Below are positions 35,021 to 44,551 of a stretch of 64,000 nt of DNA, one piece after another. Positions within the stretch are counted from its first letter, which is position 1. Every line of letters begins with the position of its first letter. The notes below the pieces were generated by a model. That model was not told the DNA's origin. It ran no database searches and saw only the letters and a list, made by a program, of their open reading frames with translations. Source of the stretch: Lachnospiraceae bacterium. Its GTDB lineage: Bacteria; Bacillota; Clostridia; Lachnospirales; Lachnospiraceae. The stretch lies in assembly GCA_017521605.1 (NCBI GenBank), contig JAFXCD010000044.1:1-64000 (forward strand). The letters run 5' to 3'. The position numbers and the translations under genes are program-made.

Positions 35021-35455
35021 TTAAATACTCTTCCTAAAACATATCACTCTGTTCGCTTCCTCAAACTGCATGGCCATATGAAAGCGCAGGCTTTCTTCAT
35101 TCTCCAGCTCACAATCACTGGCAAACTCGGTACACCCCTTACTCTTAGCCCACTTTTCACATTCTCGCAGAAGTTCTTTGGCATATCCCTTATGGCGGAA
35201 AGCTTCCTCCACCAATATGCCTTCCAGATATCCCACCGGAGAGCTTTCCGTGCCCTCTACATAATCATGCCGAAGCTGGCACTGGGCAAAACCCACTGCT
35301 ACCTCACCCACATATTTCAAAAAACAGGTGGCCTCTTCATCGACCACCAAGTCTTCAAAGTGCTCCTCCAGTTCCTCTATTTCGTTGTCTTCCCACATTT
35401 GAATAGCCAGCCTTGCCAATTCAAAAGCATCCGCTTTTCCGGCTTGCCTAATCAT
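35021..35455 (-). CDS. GNAT-family N-acetyltransferase
   Basis: Acetyltransferase of 144 residues, with an acidic central part, GYLEGILVEEAFRHKGYAKEL (acetyl-CoA loop RHKGYA) and EFASDCELENEESLRFH at the end, as in aminoglycoside 6'-N-acetyltransferase-like GNATs. The specific substrate is unknown. Confidence 0.85.
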   Translation of the reverse strand: MIRQAGKADAFELARLAIQMWEDNEIEELEEHFEDLVVDEEATCFLKYVGEVAVGFAQCQLRHDYVEGTESSPVGYLEGILVEEAFRHKGYAKELLRECEKWAKSKGCTEFASDCELENEESLRFHMAMQFEEANRVICFRKSI

Positions 35456-35543
35456 AAATACTCCTCCATCCCATTTCTTATAGTGAGAAGGACAATTCTT
35501 TTCGAATTGCCCTTCAACTCATTTATAAAACTTTGTTCTATTT

Positions 35544-37136
35544 TTATTTCCAATTATCCACTGCGCCGTGCTCTGCTGCGAAGCAAGCCTTATAGCTTTC
35601 TACGAAAGCATCAAAGCCTGCCACATCTGCCGCATCGGGAGCTAAGGTAGTACCGGTCTGTCCGGCAAATACCTTGTCATTTAAGTAAGCACTTAAGGAT
35701 TCGTCCTCAGCCTTGTTTGCCATATAAGCTGCCAATACCGCCATACCCCAAGGACCGCCTTCACTTGCAGTATCCATTACGGTTACGGAGGTATTCAAAG
35801 CTGCTGCCAAAAGCTTCTGACCAACCACAGGAGTCTTGAATAATCCACCGTGACCCATGATGCAGTCTACGGTTACGCCTTCTTCCTTAATCAGGATATC
35901 ATTACCGATCTTAATGGTTGCCAGAGAGGACAAAATATGAGTTCTCATAAAGTTCGCCAGATTAAACTTGGCATCCGGCTTACGAACAAACATAGGACGT
36001 CCTTCTGCAAAGCCGGTTACAGGCTCGCCCGAGAAGTAGTTGAAGGAAACCAGTCCGCCGCAATCAGCGTCGCCTTCTAAAGCCTTACGGTAAAGAGTTC
36101 CGTACAAATCGTTCATATCTACGCTCATTCCAAAGGTATCTGCAAATTCCTTGAACAGATTTACCCATGCATTTAAGTCAGAAGTACAGTTGTTACAATG
36201 TACCATCGCAACGGGCTTGCCGTCGGGAGTGGTTACCATATCGATTTCTTCATGCACACCCTTCAAATCTTCCTTAGTTACAATCATAGAGAAGATGGAA
36301 GTACCTGCGGAAACATTACCGGTTCCTACAGCTACTGCATTGGTAGCTACCATCCCGGTACCTGCATCACCTTCAGGAGGGCAAAGCGGAATACCCGCTT
36401 CCAGCTTACCGGAAACATCCAACAATTTAGCACCTTCCGCTGTAAGAGTACCTGCTGCCTCACCTGCATTCAAACTCTTAGGAAGAATATCTGCCAGTTT
36501 CCAGCCAAAGCCTTCTGCAGCCATGAGCTCGTCAAACTGTGCAACCATCTTCTGATTGTAATCACAAGTAGTAGCATCAATAGGGAACATACCGGATGCA
36601 TCGCCTACACCAAGCACCTTCTCACCGGTCAATTTGTAATGAATATATCCTGCCAGGGTAGTAAAGAATGCTACATCCTTTACATGCTCTTCCTTGTTCA
36701 GTACTGCCTGATATAAGTGGGAAATACTCCATCTCTGAGGAATATTGAAGCCAAGTTTCTCCGTTAAGATTGCACTGGACTGTGCGGTGATGGTGTTTCT
36801 CCAGGTACGGAAAGGTACCAGTAAATTATCATCCTTATCAAATGCCAGATAACCATGCATCATAGCAGAAAAACCGATTGCGGAAAGCTTGGTAATCTCC
36901 ACATCATATTTTGCCTTTACATCTGCTGCCAGGCTTGCATAACAATCCTGCAAACCACCCCAGATATCCTCCAAAGTATAGGTCCAGATACCATCTACCA
37001 GACGGTTCTCCCAGTCATGGGTACCCAGTGCCAATGTTTCGTGATTCTCCCCAATTAATACTGCCTTGATTCTGGTAGAGCCAAACTCAATACCAAGTGC
37101 CGCTTTACCATTTACAATAAGTTCTTTTGCGTTCAT
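35544..37136 (-). CDS. FGGY-family carbohydrate kinase
   Basis: ATP-dependent sugar kinase of 530 residues in the FGGY/ribulokinase-xylulokinase family. The first ATPase strand [15 protein letters not shown], the adjacent [19 protein letters not shown] and the phosphate-binding [12 protein letters not shown] and [14 protein letters not shown] segments are visible. It phosphorylates a pentose or pentulose; L-ribulose, D-xylulose and D-ribulose kinases look alike here. AAGGAG precedes the ATG at 37136, and a strong promoter lies 83 bp upstream. It could feed araD at 20962-21660, though it is far away. Confidence 0.9.
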   Translation of the reverse strand: MNAKELIVNGKAALGIEFGSTRIKAVLIGENHETLALGTHDWENRLVDGIWTYTLEDIWGGLQDCYASLAADVKAKYDVEITKLSAIGFSAMMHGYLAFDKDDNLLVPFRTWRNTITAQSSAILTEKLGFNIPQRWSISHLYQAVLNKEEHVKDVAFFTTLAGYIHYKLTGEKVLGVGDASGMFPIDATTCDYNQKMVAQFDELMAAEGFGWKLADILPKSLNAGEAAGTLTAEGAKLLDVSGKLEAGIPLCPPEGDAGTGMVATNAVAVGTGNVSAGTSIFSMIVTKEDLKGVHEEIDMVTTPDGKPVAMVHCNNCTSDLNAWVNLFKEFADTFGMSVDMNDLYGTLYRKALEGDADCGGLVSFNYFSGEPVTGFAEGRPMFVRKPDAKFNLANFMRTHILSSLATIKIGNDILIKEEGVTVDCIMGHGGLFKTPVVGQKLLAAALNTSVTVMDTASEGGPWGMAVLAAYMANKAEDESLSAYLNDKVFAGQTGTTLAPDAADVAGFDAFVESYKACFAAEHGAVDNWK

Positions 37137-37218
37137 TTCAGTTTCTCCTTTTCTATATTTCTGCAAATTTTATTATTCTTACTTTTCTGTACTCGGGAAA
37201 TTTTTCCTACTAGATTTA

Positions 37219-37247
37219 AGTATAACGTTTTATGAAGATAGAGTCAA
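37219..37247 (-). promoter_or_regulatory. Promoter of the FGGY kinase gene
   Basis: On the minus strand: TTGACT (forward 37242-37247), 17-nt spacer and TATACT (forward 37219-37224), a near-consensus sigma-A promoter. The leader is about 75 nt. Confidence 0.85.
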
Positions 37248-37254
37248 CAAAAGA

Positions 37255-37276
37255 CGGATGGAAAAATATCCATCCG
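37255..37276 (-). terminator. Terminator of the Rpn-type gene
   Basis: The stem CGGATGG/CCATCCG with an 8-nt loop lies just after the Rpn-type gene stop, with TCTTTTG downstream on the minus strand and CTTTTTTT on the plus side. Confidence 0.7.
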
Positions 37277-37295
37277 CCCGCTTTTTTTCTACTAC

Positions 37296-38240
37296 CTATA
37301 CCTGTTCATACTTTTTCCACTCACTCTGTGGAATCCCCAGTGCTTCCATTGCTTGTCTGGAGGTTAATTTCAGATTCGTCATCAAATTGCAAATTGACTG
37401 TCTTAAACCTTCTTCTCTCCCAACCCTAATCCCTTCTTCTCTTCCTTCTTCTCTTTCATCTTCAAATGCTTTACACATATCCACTCCTCCATTCTCCTGT
37501 TTAAACCTCTTTAACTTACTTTTACCAATTAGTACTCCCAAAGTATCAATGGACAATTCATCCATACTTTGAAAACGCTCCTTATGTTCTAAATAGTATT
37601 CCTTCACTGCATCTCTATCTTTACTTCGCTTAAAAATCGCAATAATTTCCCGCAAGCCGGTCTGATAGTGTTCCTCCTGCAAATCCTTCAACTGATATAC
37701 TTGTATTGGATAGTCCGTAAACAGAGCCTGTAGATCCGGTTCCAAGGTTTGATAATTTGTCATTCCTAAGACACTTTCTACCCCATCATAATCCTGCATT
37801 CCACAATATAATACAATGGTATGTACCGGCAGAAACACATCTTCTTTCTTTACACCATAAAGAAATTCTCCACCTGTCCCCAACGCCATCTGTTCATCTT
37901 TTTTCTCTGCTTCATTCTTTGCACGTACATCCTTAATCTGGCGTTGCAGCTCCTGCGCATTATAGTCCATAACACGTACCGGGATGGTATAGTCCTGATT
38001 TTCCATGACTTCCACCCCAAGTACAAAAGCATTGCTTTCCTGATACTCCATTACCAAATCTCTCTGGATGCCTGACTTTGGAGTAGGCTTATGCTGACTT
38101 TTATGATACTCCGTGTCATGCCGTCTTAAGTACCGACTTTGTATCCGAGGTATCCCCTTAAACTGCGTCCCATTCCAAAAATCTGCGTAATATTCCGGGC
38201 GCCCCAGACAATCACACACCAATTCATTGATTCTTCCCAT
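37296..38240 (-). CDS. Rpn-family PD-(D/E)XK nuclease
   Basis: Protein of 314 residues in the Rpn/transposase-PDDEXK family. The N-terminal half resembles the nuclease fold, with FVLGVEVMENQDYTIPVRV (Glu) preceding the segment YNAQELQRQIKD. The C-terminal tail has the usual short repeat EGREEGIRVGREEGLRQ. The ATG at 38240 has AGGAGGAT immediately upstream. Proteins of this family promote recombination or act as restriction-like nucleases; many copies exist per genome in Lachnospiraceae. The upstream region carries the divergent XRE unit. Confidence 0.8.
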   Translation of the reverse strand: MGRINELVCDCLGRPEYYADFWNGTQFKGIPRIQSRYLRRHDTEYHKSQHKPTPKSGIQRDLVMEYQESNAFVLGVEVMENQDYTIPVRVMDYNAQELQRQIKDVRAKNEAEKKDEQMALGTGGEFLYGVKKEDVFLPVHTIVLYCGMQDYDGVESVLGMTNYQTLEPDLQALFTDYPIQVYQLKDLQEEHYQTGLREIIAIFKRSKDRDAVKEYYLEHKERFQSMDELSIDTLGVLIGKSKLKRFKQENGGVDMCKAFEDEREEGREEGIRVGREEGLRQSICNLMTNLKLTSRQAMEALGIPQSEWKKYEQV

Positions 38241-38574
38241 GTTCATCCTCCTTTGTAACATGGCAGACCTAAATTAGGGAAATTTAAAAATGCTACAGCT
38301 CCGCCATTTAAGATAATTTTGAGTAAAATGGCTGATCTGCCGCGAATGTGCTGAATGCACGTATTTCTAGATTACTCTGATAGAATTATCATATAACTGA
38401 TAAGTGTTTTTGTCAATATGAACAAAATGTGATTTATATGTAACTTTTCTATTGACACCTCTGCTGAAATGTGATAAATTAATCACATAGGGATACAAAT
38501 ATGTCACTTGTGCATATGACATGAAACATGTAAACATGAAAAATTACTAACCTTAATTTAACAGGAGGAGCATT
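38241..38574. promoter_or_regulatory. Divergent region with promoter and dyads before the XRE unit
   Basis: 334 bp without a gene. On the plus strand TTGACA (38452-38457), 17-nt spacer and TAAATT (38475-38480) form a good promoter for the membrane-protein gene. A near-perfect 18-bp palindrome with TGTGAT and ATCACA arms (38470-38487) overlaps the -10 box; a second dyad, ATGTCA and TGACAT (near 38501-38522), lies just downstream. These fit a repressor operator, with the XRE protein of the same unit as the obvious candidate. AT-rich; nothing else is recognisable. Confidence 0.6.
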
Positions 38575-39033
38575 ATGAACCAAGAAACTACTAAAACAAA
38601 AACAAAAAAACATTCCCAAGTTAAAAATGCCTTATTAAGTTGTGCAGTTGACCTTTTTATAATCATTATACTAGTAGGTGGTTTTGTAGAACGCATCTAC
38701 CGGGCCAATCACTTTGATATTCAAGACTATAACCCCACTAATGTCACCATACGCAATTTATTTCGTCTGCTTATAATATTATTTCTAATATTTATGAGCA
38801 TTTATAGGCTTAAATTTATTAACTCTACTGAGAAAACAGATGAGCTGTCTGATCTTCATAGATATAAAGCGGGATATATAGCAAAATATATTTCCTTGTT
38901 AGTAATTATAATTGGCATCTGCACCATTAAGAATTTCGAACCTATTTTTACAGATTTTTTCGATAATATTTCTCTTGCAATTGTTATACTTTTATTTGGT
39001 GAATTAATTACCAACACCACCTTTATCATTTAA
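38575..39033 (+). CDS. Multi-helix membrane protein of an XRE unit
   Basis: Protein of 152 residues with a Lys-rich N-terminus (TKTKTKKHSQ) and four hydrophobic segments near 21-40, 59-79, 105-122 and 130-150. A GGAGGAGC ribosome site precedes the ATG. It lies just before an XRE regulator gene, as in the DUF2178/DUF3021-type pairs in which a small membrane protein and a helix-turn-helix regulator work together. Role unknown; a toxin-antitoxin function is possible but unsupported. Confidence 0.7.
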   Translation: MNQETTKTKTKKHSQVKNALLSCAVDLFIIIILVGGFVERIYRANHFDIQDYNPTNVTIRNLFRLLIILFLIFMSIYRLKFINSTEKTDELSDLHRYKAGYIAKYISLLVIIIGICTIKNFEPIFTDFFDNISLAIVILLFGELITNTTFII

Positions 39034-39066
39034 GAAAAATTTCAATTAGATTAGGAAGTGATCATT

Positions 39067-39276
39067 ATGCCTACTATGAAAACAAAAATCAAAGAATACC
39101 GCGCAAAGTTTAATATGAAGCAGGATACTCTGGCCGAACTGGTTGATGTAAGGCGTGAGACTATTATCCGCATTGAGAAGGGGCAGTACAATCCTTCCCT
39201 GAAGGTAGCCATGGATATCGCAAAAGTTTTCGGGGTCCCTGTGGAAGAGCTCTTCTCCTTTGAAGAAGAGGAATAA
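39067..39276 (+). CDS. XRE-family transcriptional regulator
   Basis: DNA-binding protein of 69 residues, essentially a single helix-turn-helix domain: [20 protein letters not shown] followed by [23 protein letters not shown]. The start ATG at 39067 is preceded by AGGAAGTGA. A negative autoregulatory role on the dyad at 38470-38487 is plausible. The C-terminal ELFSFEEEE is common in this family. Confidence 0.9.
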   Translation: MPTMKTKIKEYRAKFNMKQDTLAELVDVRRETIIRIEKGQYNPSLKVAMDIAKVFGVPVEELFSFEEEE

Positions 39277-39293
39277 ACAAAATCCCCAATAAC

Positions 39294-39326
39294 CAAGCCA
39301 GTCGTCATAAAGTGACTGGCTTTTTC
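39294..39326 (+). terminator. Terminator of the XRE unit
   Basis: The stem AAGCCAGTC/GACTGGCTT with a GTCATAAAGT loop is followed by TTTTC. It lies 17 bp after the regulator stop. Confidence 0.85.
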
Positions 39327-39362
39327 ATATAGTATTCTAATCCCTTTTCAGGTAATGAATCT

Positions 39363-41210
39363 ATGAAATGTAACCTAACCCACCCCAAAAAGAAACTTCT
39401 GATCAGCCTCCTGCTCTTAAGCGGCGTGCTAGTACTGCTGGCAGGATTCCTCACCACTCATAATGACTCCCGCCGCTTCAGGCAGGCTACCTCCCGGTTT
39501 TTCCGTGAGGAAATGCTGGCCAATACCTTAAATATGCATTACACCATCGCTCATCCTGAGGACTTCGGCATTACAAATTATGATGCCATACTGCCCGGCT
39601 ATGCTAATAGCAATCATCAGGAAAGCAGGCACGCCCTTGAAAATCTAATTGCCCTTTTTAAGGACCTTGACCCTTACCGTCTTTCACCGGTGGAGAACTA
39701 CACGCGTACCCTACTACTTACATATCTGGAAAATACACAAACGCTAAACCAATTCCCTTATTATTCGGAGCCCTTGTCGCCAGGCTCCGGCATGCAGTCC
39801 CAGCTTCCTATTCTGCTGGCAGAGTATACCTTGCGCTCCAAGCAGGATGTGGAGGACTATTTAAAACTACTGGACCAAACCGATGAGTACTTTGGAGGAC
39901 TATTAACCTTTGAACAGGAAAAAGCTGCTGAAGGTCTTTTTATGTCCTGTGCCTCTGTTGATAAAGTAATCGCCCAATGTGACACCATTGTCACAAAAGG
40001 AGATTTGGAAGCAAATACACACTTTTTGCAGAGTACCTTTAGGGAACGCTTAGAAGTGTTGCAAAAGGAAGGTTTACTGACTGCCAATGAAGCTGAAAGT
40101 TACATGGAACAAAATAATCGTCTTCTTTCCACAGTCTTGCTTCCTGCTTACCAAATGCTGGGTGATGGACTTACTTTATTAAAGAATGAAAAAATCCCCT
40201 TGCAGGGGCTGGCAGCCCACCCACAAGGGCAAGAATATTACAAGGCTTTGCTGGTTTCGGAAACCGGTAGCTATCGCTCCATAGAAGACATCAAAGCTTT
40301 GCTTCAGAAACAACTGGATTTGGAATATGACACTTTAATCTCTTTATTGTCCCAATATGCGGAGCCCGCCCTTGTCAATGCAGAGACCACGGTTACTGAA
40401 TGCTTCCCCTATGAAAATGCCGGGGAAATGTTGCAAAAACTAACAGAGCGAATGGGTGCACTGTTTCCTTCTGTGGCTACTAACGAAGACAACATTCCAA
40501 AAGTAAAAGTTAAAAATGTATCCCCCAGCCTGGAGGAATACTGTGCACCGGCTTTTTACCTGACACCACCCCTGGATGACACTGAAAACAACGTAATCTA
40601 CATCAATCAGAAGAACTCCCCTGAGGGGCTGGAGCTTTTTACAACTCTGGCTCATGAAGGGTACCCCGGACATATGTATCAAACCGTTTATAGCAATAAG
40701 CGTCTGGCTACACAGGACACCGGGCTGGTTCGCCAGCTCCTCTGGTATGGTGGTTATCTGGAAGGCTGGGCCTTATATGTAGAGTTCCTATCCTATGATT
40801 GTGCTTCCGACCTAATGAAGGAACAAGGTTGTTCTCCTCAGGCAGAATACATCCAAATAGAAAAGCATAACCGCAGTTTGCAGCTATGCCTTTACTCTTT
40901 ACTGGATCTTATGATTCATCATGATAATGCTTCCTACAATCAGGTTCATGATATGCTCTGCAGCTTCGGTATCAGCTCACCCCAGTCCACTGCTGCCATC
41001 TACGAATATATCGTAGAGGAACCTGCCAATTACCTGAAGTACTATCTGGGCTATTTGGAAATACTGGCCTTACAGGAGGACGCCCGTGTTCTTTGGGGCA
41101 CATCCTACACTGACTATGCCTTCCATGAATTCTTCTTGCAGAAAGGGCCGGCTGATTATCGGACTTTGGGAGCGGTACTGGAAAAAACTCCTGTATCGAA
41201 TAGGAAGTGA
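39363..41210 (+). CDS. DUF885 protein, secreted or membrane-anchored
   Basis: Protein of 615 residues with an N-terminal signal anchor (about 11-30: LLISLLLLSGVLVLLAGFL). The core fits DUF885: an N-terminal helical region (NTLNMHYTIAHPEDFGI), QFPYYSEPLSPGSGMQSQLP, and the HEGYPGH motif at 431-437, a putative metal site. Such proteins are thought to be extracellular peptidases or carboxypeptidase-like enzymes. The C-terminal region ends with LQKGPADYRTLGAVLE. Start chosen at the first ATG; the ribosome site is weak. Confidence 0.8.
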   Translation: MKCNLTHPKKKLLISLLLLSGVLVLLAGFLTTHNDSRRFRQATSRFFREEMLANTLNMHYTIAHPEDFGITNYDAILPGYANSNHQESRHALENLIALFKDLDPYRLSPVENYTRTLLLTYLENTQTLNQFPYYSEPLSPGSGMQSQLPILLAEYTLRSKQDVEDYLKLLDQTDEYFGGLLTFEQEKAAEGLFMSCASVDKVIAQCDTIVTKGDLEANTHFLQSTFRERLEVLQKEGLLTANEAESYMEQNNRLLSTVLLPAYQMLGDGLTLLKNEKIPLQGLAAHPQGQEYYKALLVSETGSYRSIEDIKALLQKQLDLEYDTLISLLSQYAEPALVNAETTVTECFPYENAGEMLQKLTERMGALFPSVATNEDNIPKVKVKNVSPSLEEYCAPAFYLTPPLDDTENNVIYINQKNSPEGLELFTTLAHEGYPGHMYQTVYSNKRLATQDTGLVRQLLWYGGYLEGWALYVEFLSYDCASDLMKEQGCSPQAEYIQIEKHNRSLQLCLYSLLDLMIHHDNASYNQVHDMLCSFGISSPQSTAAIYEYIVEEPANYLKYYLGYLEILALQEDARVLWGTSYTDYAFHEFFLQKGPADYRTLGAVLEKTPVSNRK

Positions 41211-41234
41211 GGTAATCTGCATGGCTCTGAACTG

Positions 41235-42056
41235 TTAAAAAATCATCTGTAAATAATTATACAAGAAACTTCTGATTGCTACAAAATTGTGCTCGGCATC
41301 AGTAATTTCATACCATCTGTGTTTTACACCATTCTTTTCAAAGAGCTTATGGTACTCTTCCGGGAACTTCCCTACGGAACCGTCCTTGGTACCACAGCAA
41401 ATAAGTAATACCTCCGGTTCATAACCTCTGCCTTCAAAGGTTACCTCTTCTTCCTTCATCTGGCCGGGATGCTCCATTGCCCAGTCCTTGGCCGGTACAA
41501 CCCCCGGTGCCGGTGCTACAGCACCTACATACTTAAACAAATCCGGTCTGCTTAAACCAACGAACAGGGTCTGTCTGCCACCCAGAGAGAATCCGCCAAT
41601 CGCCTGATGATCCCTGTCATCATATATAGAGTAGATCTCACGGATAAAAGGCATTAAATCTGCTGTTAAGTCAAAGATAAAATTATCATAGGGCTTTACT
41701 GCCTCCGCATCGAAAGCCGGCTTCATATTGGGATCAGAAGTTACATACATGCTGGGGAATACTACCACCGCTTCTTTCATCAATCCCTCTGCCATCATAT
41801 TACCGATTAGCTCTACCATATTTACATTTTCATTATAAAGTAAAGCATTTTCGTCACCGAAAATACCATGCTGCAAATAAATAACAGGATATTTCTTTGC
41901 CGGATCATACTTTGCCGGTAACAACACATTTACCTTTCTTTCTGAATTGGTAGTTGTGGAAAAATAAGTTCTAAGCTCTACCTTACCATACTCTACACCT
42001 TCCTGTTTCTCATAAATATGCTCAGGACAAAACTCTGTAATCTTAAAATCCATCAT
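41235..42056 (-). CDS. Esterase of the alpha/beta hydrolase class
   Basis: Predicted carboxylic-ester hydrolase of 273 residues, esterase D/feruloyl-esterase type. HGIFGDENALL is the oxyanion region, the nucleophile elbow is GGFSLGGRQTL, and the C-terminal Asp and His lie in CGTKDGSVGK and DAEHNFVAIRS. No signal peptide is visible. AAGGAGGG precedes the start. Substrates may be short esters or acetyl groups on plant xylan; the sequence alone does not decide. Confidence 0.85.
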   Translation of the reverse strand: MMDFKITEFCPEHIYEKQEGVEYGKVELRTYFSTTTNSERKVNVLLPAKYDPAKKYPVIYLQHGIFGDENALLYNENVNMVELIGNMMAEGLMKEAVVVFPSMYVTSDPNMKPAFDAEAVKPYDNFIFDLTADLMPFIREIYSIYDDRDHQAIGGFSLGGRQTLFVGLSRPDLFKYVGAVAPAPGVVPAKDWAMEHPGQMKEEEVTFEGRGYEPEVLLICCGTKDGSVGKFPEEYHKLFEKNGVKHRWYEITDAEHNFVAIRSFLYNYLQMIF

Positions 42057-42187
42057 AGGTGTTCCCTCCTTGGTGTCTCAATTTCTTGTGTAATTATATC
42101 ATACTTTACTGTTTTTTTCCAGTAAATACATTGAAAAAAATGCTTTTATGTGTGATTTTTCAGACTATTTGGAAGATTCCAAGTCAA

Positions 42188-42640
42188 TTACTCTTCTTCA
42201 TCCATCATGCTCTCCAAATACCCTCTGTCCCAAAGCATGATTTTCAGCTTTTTGGCCACTTCTACTGCCGGAGTAGTAAAATATTGATTGGTAAGCACTA
42301 CACCTACCATACAATCATAATAGTCCCTTCCTGCATAAGCCTCCTGTACCGCCTTTACACCCACAGGTGTGGTATAGCATTTGCATTGTATGCCATAAGT
42401 AACTCCATCTTTTTGAGCCAGAATATCGATACCATAATCCCCACTTCCCTTGGTTACCTCCACCTCCTGAAATCCCTTCTTACAAAGCAAATCCGCACAG
42501 AAATATTCAAAATCATGGCCCTCCATAAGGTCAATGTCGCCGGGATACTTCCTTTTGGCATACTTCAACACCAACAGTCCCACCAGGCACAGTATCAAAA
42601 CACCTATTAATAAAATTATTAAGTATATATCCTCATACAT
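42188..42640 (-). CDS. Membrane-anchored Mrr-like restriction endonuclease
   Basis: Protein of 150 residues. A single hydrophobic helix covers about 6-26 (IYLIILLIGVLILCLVGLLV); the rest is an Mrr/restriction-endonuclease-type PD-(D/E)XK domain. Catalytic residues are visible as D in GDYGIDILAQ and the Q-x-K set in YGIQCKCY, with FEYFCADLL as the N-terminal helix. Orphan Mrr-like nucleases often attack methylated or foreign DNA. The membrane anchor suggests action near the cell surface, where incoming DNA may enter; that is an inference. No methylase lies beside it. Confidence 0.85.
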   Translation of the reverse strand: MYEDIYLIILLIGVLILCLVGLLVLKYAKRKYPGDIDLMEGHDFEYFCADLLCKKGFQEVEVTKGSGDYGIDILAQKDGVTYGIQCKCYTTPVGVKAVQEAYAGRDYYDCMVGVVLTNQYFTTPAVEVAKKLKIMLWDRGYLESMMDEEE

Positions 42641-42758
42641 AATGGTACTTTCCTTCCATCATTTTCTTTCTCTATTTTAACATAGGGTATTTTACAGTTT
42701 CAATACTTGTGATACACTAAGGCTGGAAATCAGATTACGGATAAACATGGAGACTATT

Positions 42759-43706
42759 ATGGAAGAATTGTTTTTTAGTTTGAATGCTACTATTCCTATT
42801 TTTTTAATGATGATTCTGGGCTATGTCCTAAAGCAGATAAAGATGGTGGATGAACCATTTATAAAAACTTTGAATAAATTTAATTATAATGTTACTTTAC
42901 CGATTCTGGTATTCCGTGACTTGTTCCAATCCGACTTTTTACTGGTCTGGGATACCAAGTATGTACTGTTTTGTTTTCTGGTGACACTTTTTTGTATTTT
43001 AGTCATCTGGTTCCTGGCAGTGCTTTGTCTTAAAAATAAACGCATTGTGGGTGAATTTGTACAGGCCTCCTATCGCAGCTCTGCGGCAGTACTGGGTATT
43101 GCCTTTATTCAAAGCATTTACGGTAACTCTGGTATGGCACCGCTTATGATTATCGGTACAGTGCCTCTTTATAATATAGCTGCTGTATTAATTTTATCCC
43201 TTACCGGTCCGGAAGCTAAAGGAATGAATCGTACTGCTCTGAAAAAATCTATACTGGGGATTTTGACCAATCCTATCCTCCTAGGCATTTGGGCTGGTAT
43301 GTTGGCTAGTGTCTGTCGATTGGATTTACCGATTATTCTGGACAAAACCGTAAATAATATTGCAGTACTGGCTAGTCCCATGGCTCTCCTTGCATTGGGT
43401 TCCGGCTTTGAAGGACGCAAGGCTGTCAAGCTGGTAAAGCCTACATTAGTAACCACCTTTGTAAAGCTGGTAATGTTTCCACTATTGTTTTTGCCCTTAG
43501 CCATACTCTTAGGCTTCCGTAATGAAATGTTAATTGCCCTGCTGGTAATGTTAGGCGCACCCACCACACCCAGCTGTTACATCATGGCCAGAAATATGGG
43601 ACACGACGGAGTCCTTACCTCCAGCGCTGTAGTATCAACCACCCTTTTTAGCAGTATCTCACTAACAGTGGCCTTATTTATATTGAAAACACTGGGATAT
43701 GTGTAG
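42759..43706 (+). CDS. AEC-family auxin efflux carrier-like transporter
   Basis: Membrane transporter of 315 residues with about ten hydrophobic segments. The first reads LNATIPIFLMMILGYVLK and the segment GILTNPILLGIWAGML marks the second half; KFNYNVTLPILVF is typical of the family. AEC carriers export or import malonate, malate or other organic acids. The ATG at 42759 has GGAGAC just upstream. Not linked in an operon with its neighbours. Substrate unknown. Confidence 0.85.
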   Translation: MEELFFSLNATIPIFLMMILGYVLKQIKMVDEPFIKTLNKFNYNVTLPILVFRDLFQSDFLLVWDTKYVLFCFLVTLFCILVIWFLAVLCLKNKRIVGEFVQASYRSSAAVLGIAFIQSIYGNSGMAPLMIIGTVPLYNIAAVLILSLTGPEAKGMNRTALKKSILGILTNPILLGIWAGMLASVCRLDLPIILDKTVNNIAVLASPMALLALGSGFEGRKAVKLVKPTLVTTFVKLVMFPLLFLPLAILLGFRNEMLIALLVMLGAPTTPSCYIMARNMGHDGVLTSSAVVSTTLFSSISLTVALFILKTLGYV

Positions 43707-43724
43707 ATACCATCGAACCGTCCC

Positions 43725-44252
43725 CTACCCCATCATCCCTGTGATCCAAACACTTAGAACGATGTCAGCAATCACCGTAAACAATGCACCTTGTAAAGTA
43801 AAGCGTGTTTTGGTTACCTTGGCAGCCAGGAAATATACACTGATGGTATAAAAGATGGTCTCTGAACAACTCATTAGAATGGAGGCCATAATTCCTATGG
43901 AGGAGTCCGGTCCGTAGGTGCGAAACAGGTCCAGTGTAAGTCCTGTTGCCGCTGAGCCGGAAAATAATTTTAACAATATTAATGGTACCACCGGCGAGGG
44001 TATGCCCAAGGGCTCCATAAACTGCCCAAAAAGCGAAGACAGGAAGTCTAAAAAACCGGAAGCACGCAACACGCCCACCGCTACCAGAAGTCCTATCAGA
44101 GTGGGTACCATTTCTACTGCTACTTTTATTCCTTCTCCCGCACCTTTCAAAAAACTTTCATATACCTTGACCTTAGATACCAGTCCATAGCCTACTATAT
44201 AAAAAATCAGCATAGGAACCAGCAAATTTGAAATTCCTGTCAACAATTCCAT
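43725..44252 (-). CDS. spmB: Spore maturation protein B
   Basis: Membrane protein of 175 residues in the nucleoside-recognition family, SpmB type: LLVPMLIFYIVGYGLVS start, EGIKVAVEMVPTLIGLLVAVG, FMEPLGIPSPVVPLILLK and CSETIFYTISVYF are recognisable. It takes part in dehydration of the spore core. SpmA is encoded 7.7 kb away at 51954-52580 instead of next to it. A putative GGCAGG site precedes the start. It converges with the AEC gene. Confidence 0.9.
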   Translation of the reverse strand: MELLTGISNLLVPMLIFYIVGYGLVSKVKVYESFLKGAGEGIKVAVEMVPTLIGLLVAVGVLRASGFLDFLSSLFGQFMEPLGIPSPVVPLILLKLFSGSAATGLTLDLFRTYGPDSSIGIMASILMSCSETIFYTISVYFLAAKVTKTRFTLQGALFTVIADIVLSVWITGMMG

Positions 44253-44551
44253 TGTACACCTGCCATATTCTATCTTTATTACTTTATGACTTCAAAAGCA
44301 CCATTATTCCTTTACTCATATTTGATACTGTCGGAATTTGTGTGAGTACAATACTGTATGTCCTTTTTCCATACTCTCATAATTGATAATCATAAGTTTT
44401 TGTAGTATTCTATCTGTATCACTATTAAAATACGTGCAAATCTTCAATAGCTGTGTGTCACGCTTGCATGAATGCATATATTTTAAAAATTTTTATATAA
44501 AATGTGACCGAATGCATTTTCCATGCGTTTTGTTATCAGAAAGGAATCAAA
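44253..44551. promoter_or_regulatory. Leader region of the ECF sigma factor gene
   Basis: 299 bp between the diverging spmB and sigma-factor genes. Near the end is an AT-rich run with GCATGAATGCAT and GAATGCATTTTCCATGC, two related GAATGCAT words that may form an autoregulatory promoter or binding site of the sigma factor. No clear housekeeping promoter is visible. Nothing else recognised. Confidence 0.35.

Noticed and set aside
24675-35455. Complete phage defence island
   Set aside because: No helicase, reverse transcriptase, CBASS, Gabija or restriction-modification genes are present; the evidence supports only repair and immunity-like genes.
38470-38487. CRP/FNR-type site (TGTGA...TCACA)
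   Set aside because: The gap is 8 bases instead of 6 and the palindrome overlaps the -10 box, so an XRE operator is more likely.
38575-39276. Classical toxin-antitoxin pair
   Set aside because: The gene before the XRE protein encodes a four-helix membrane protein without a known toxin fold; the order and sizes do not match a named system.
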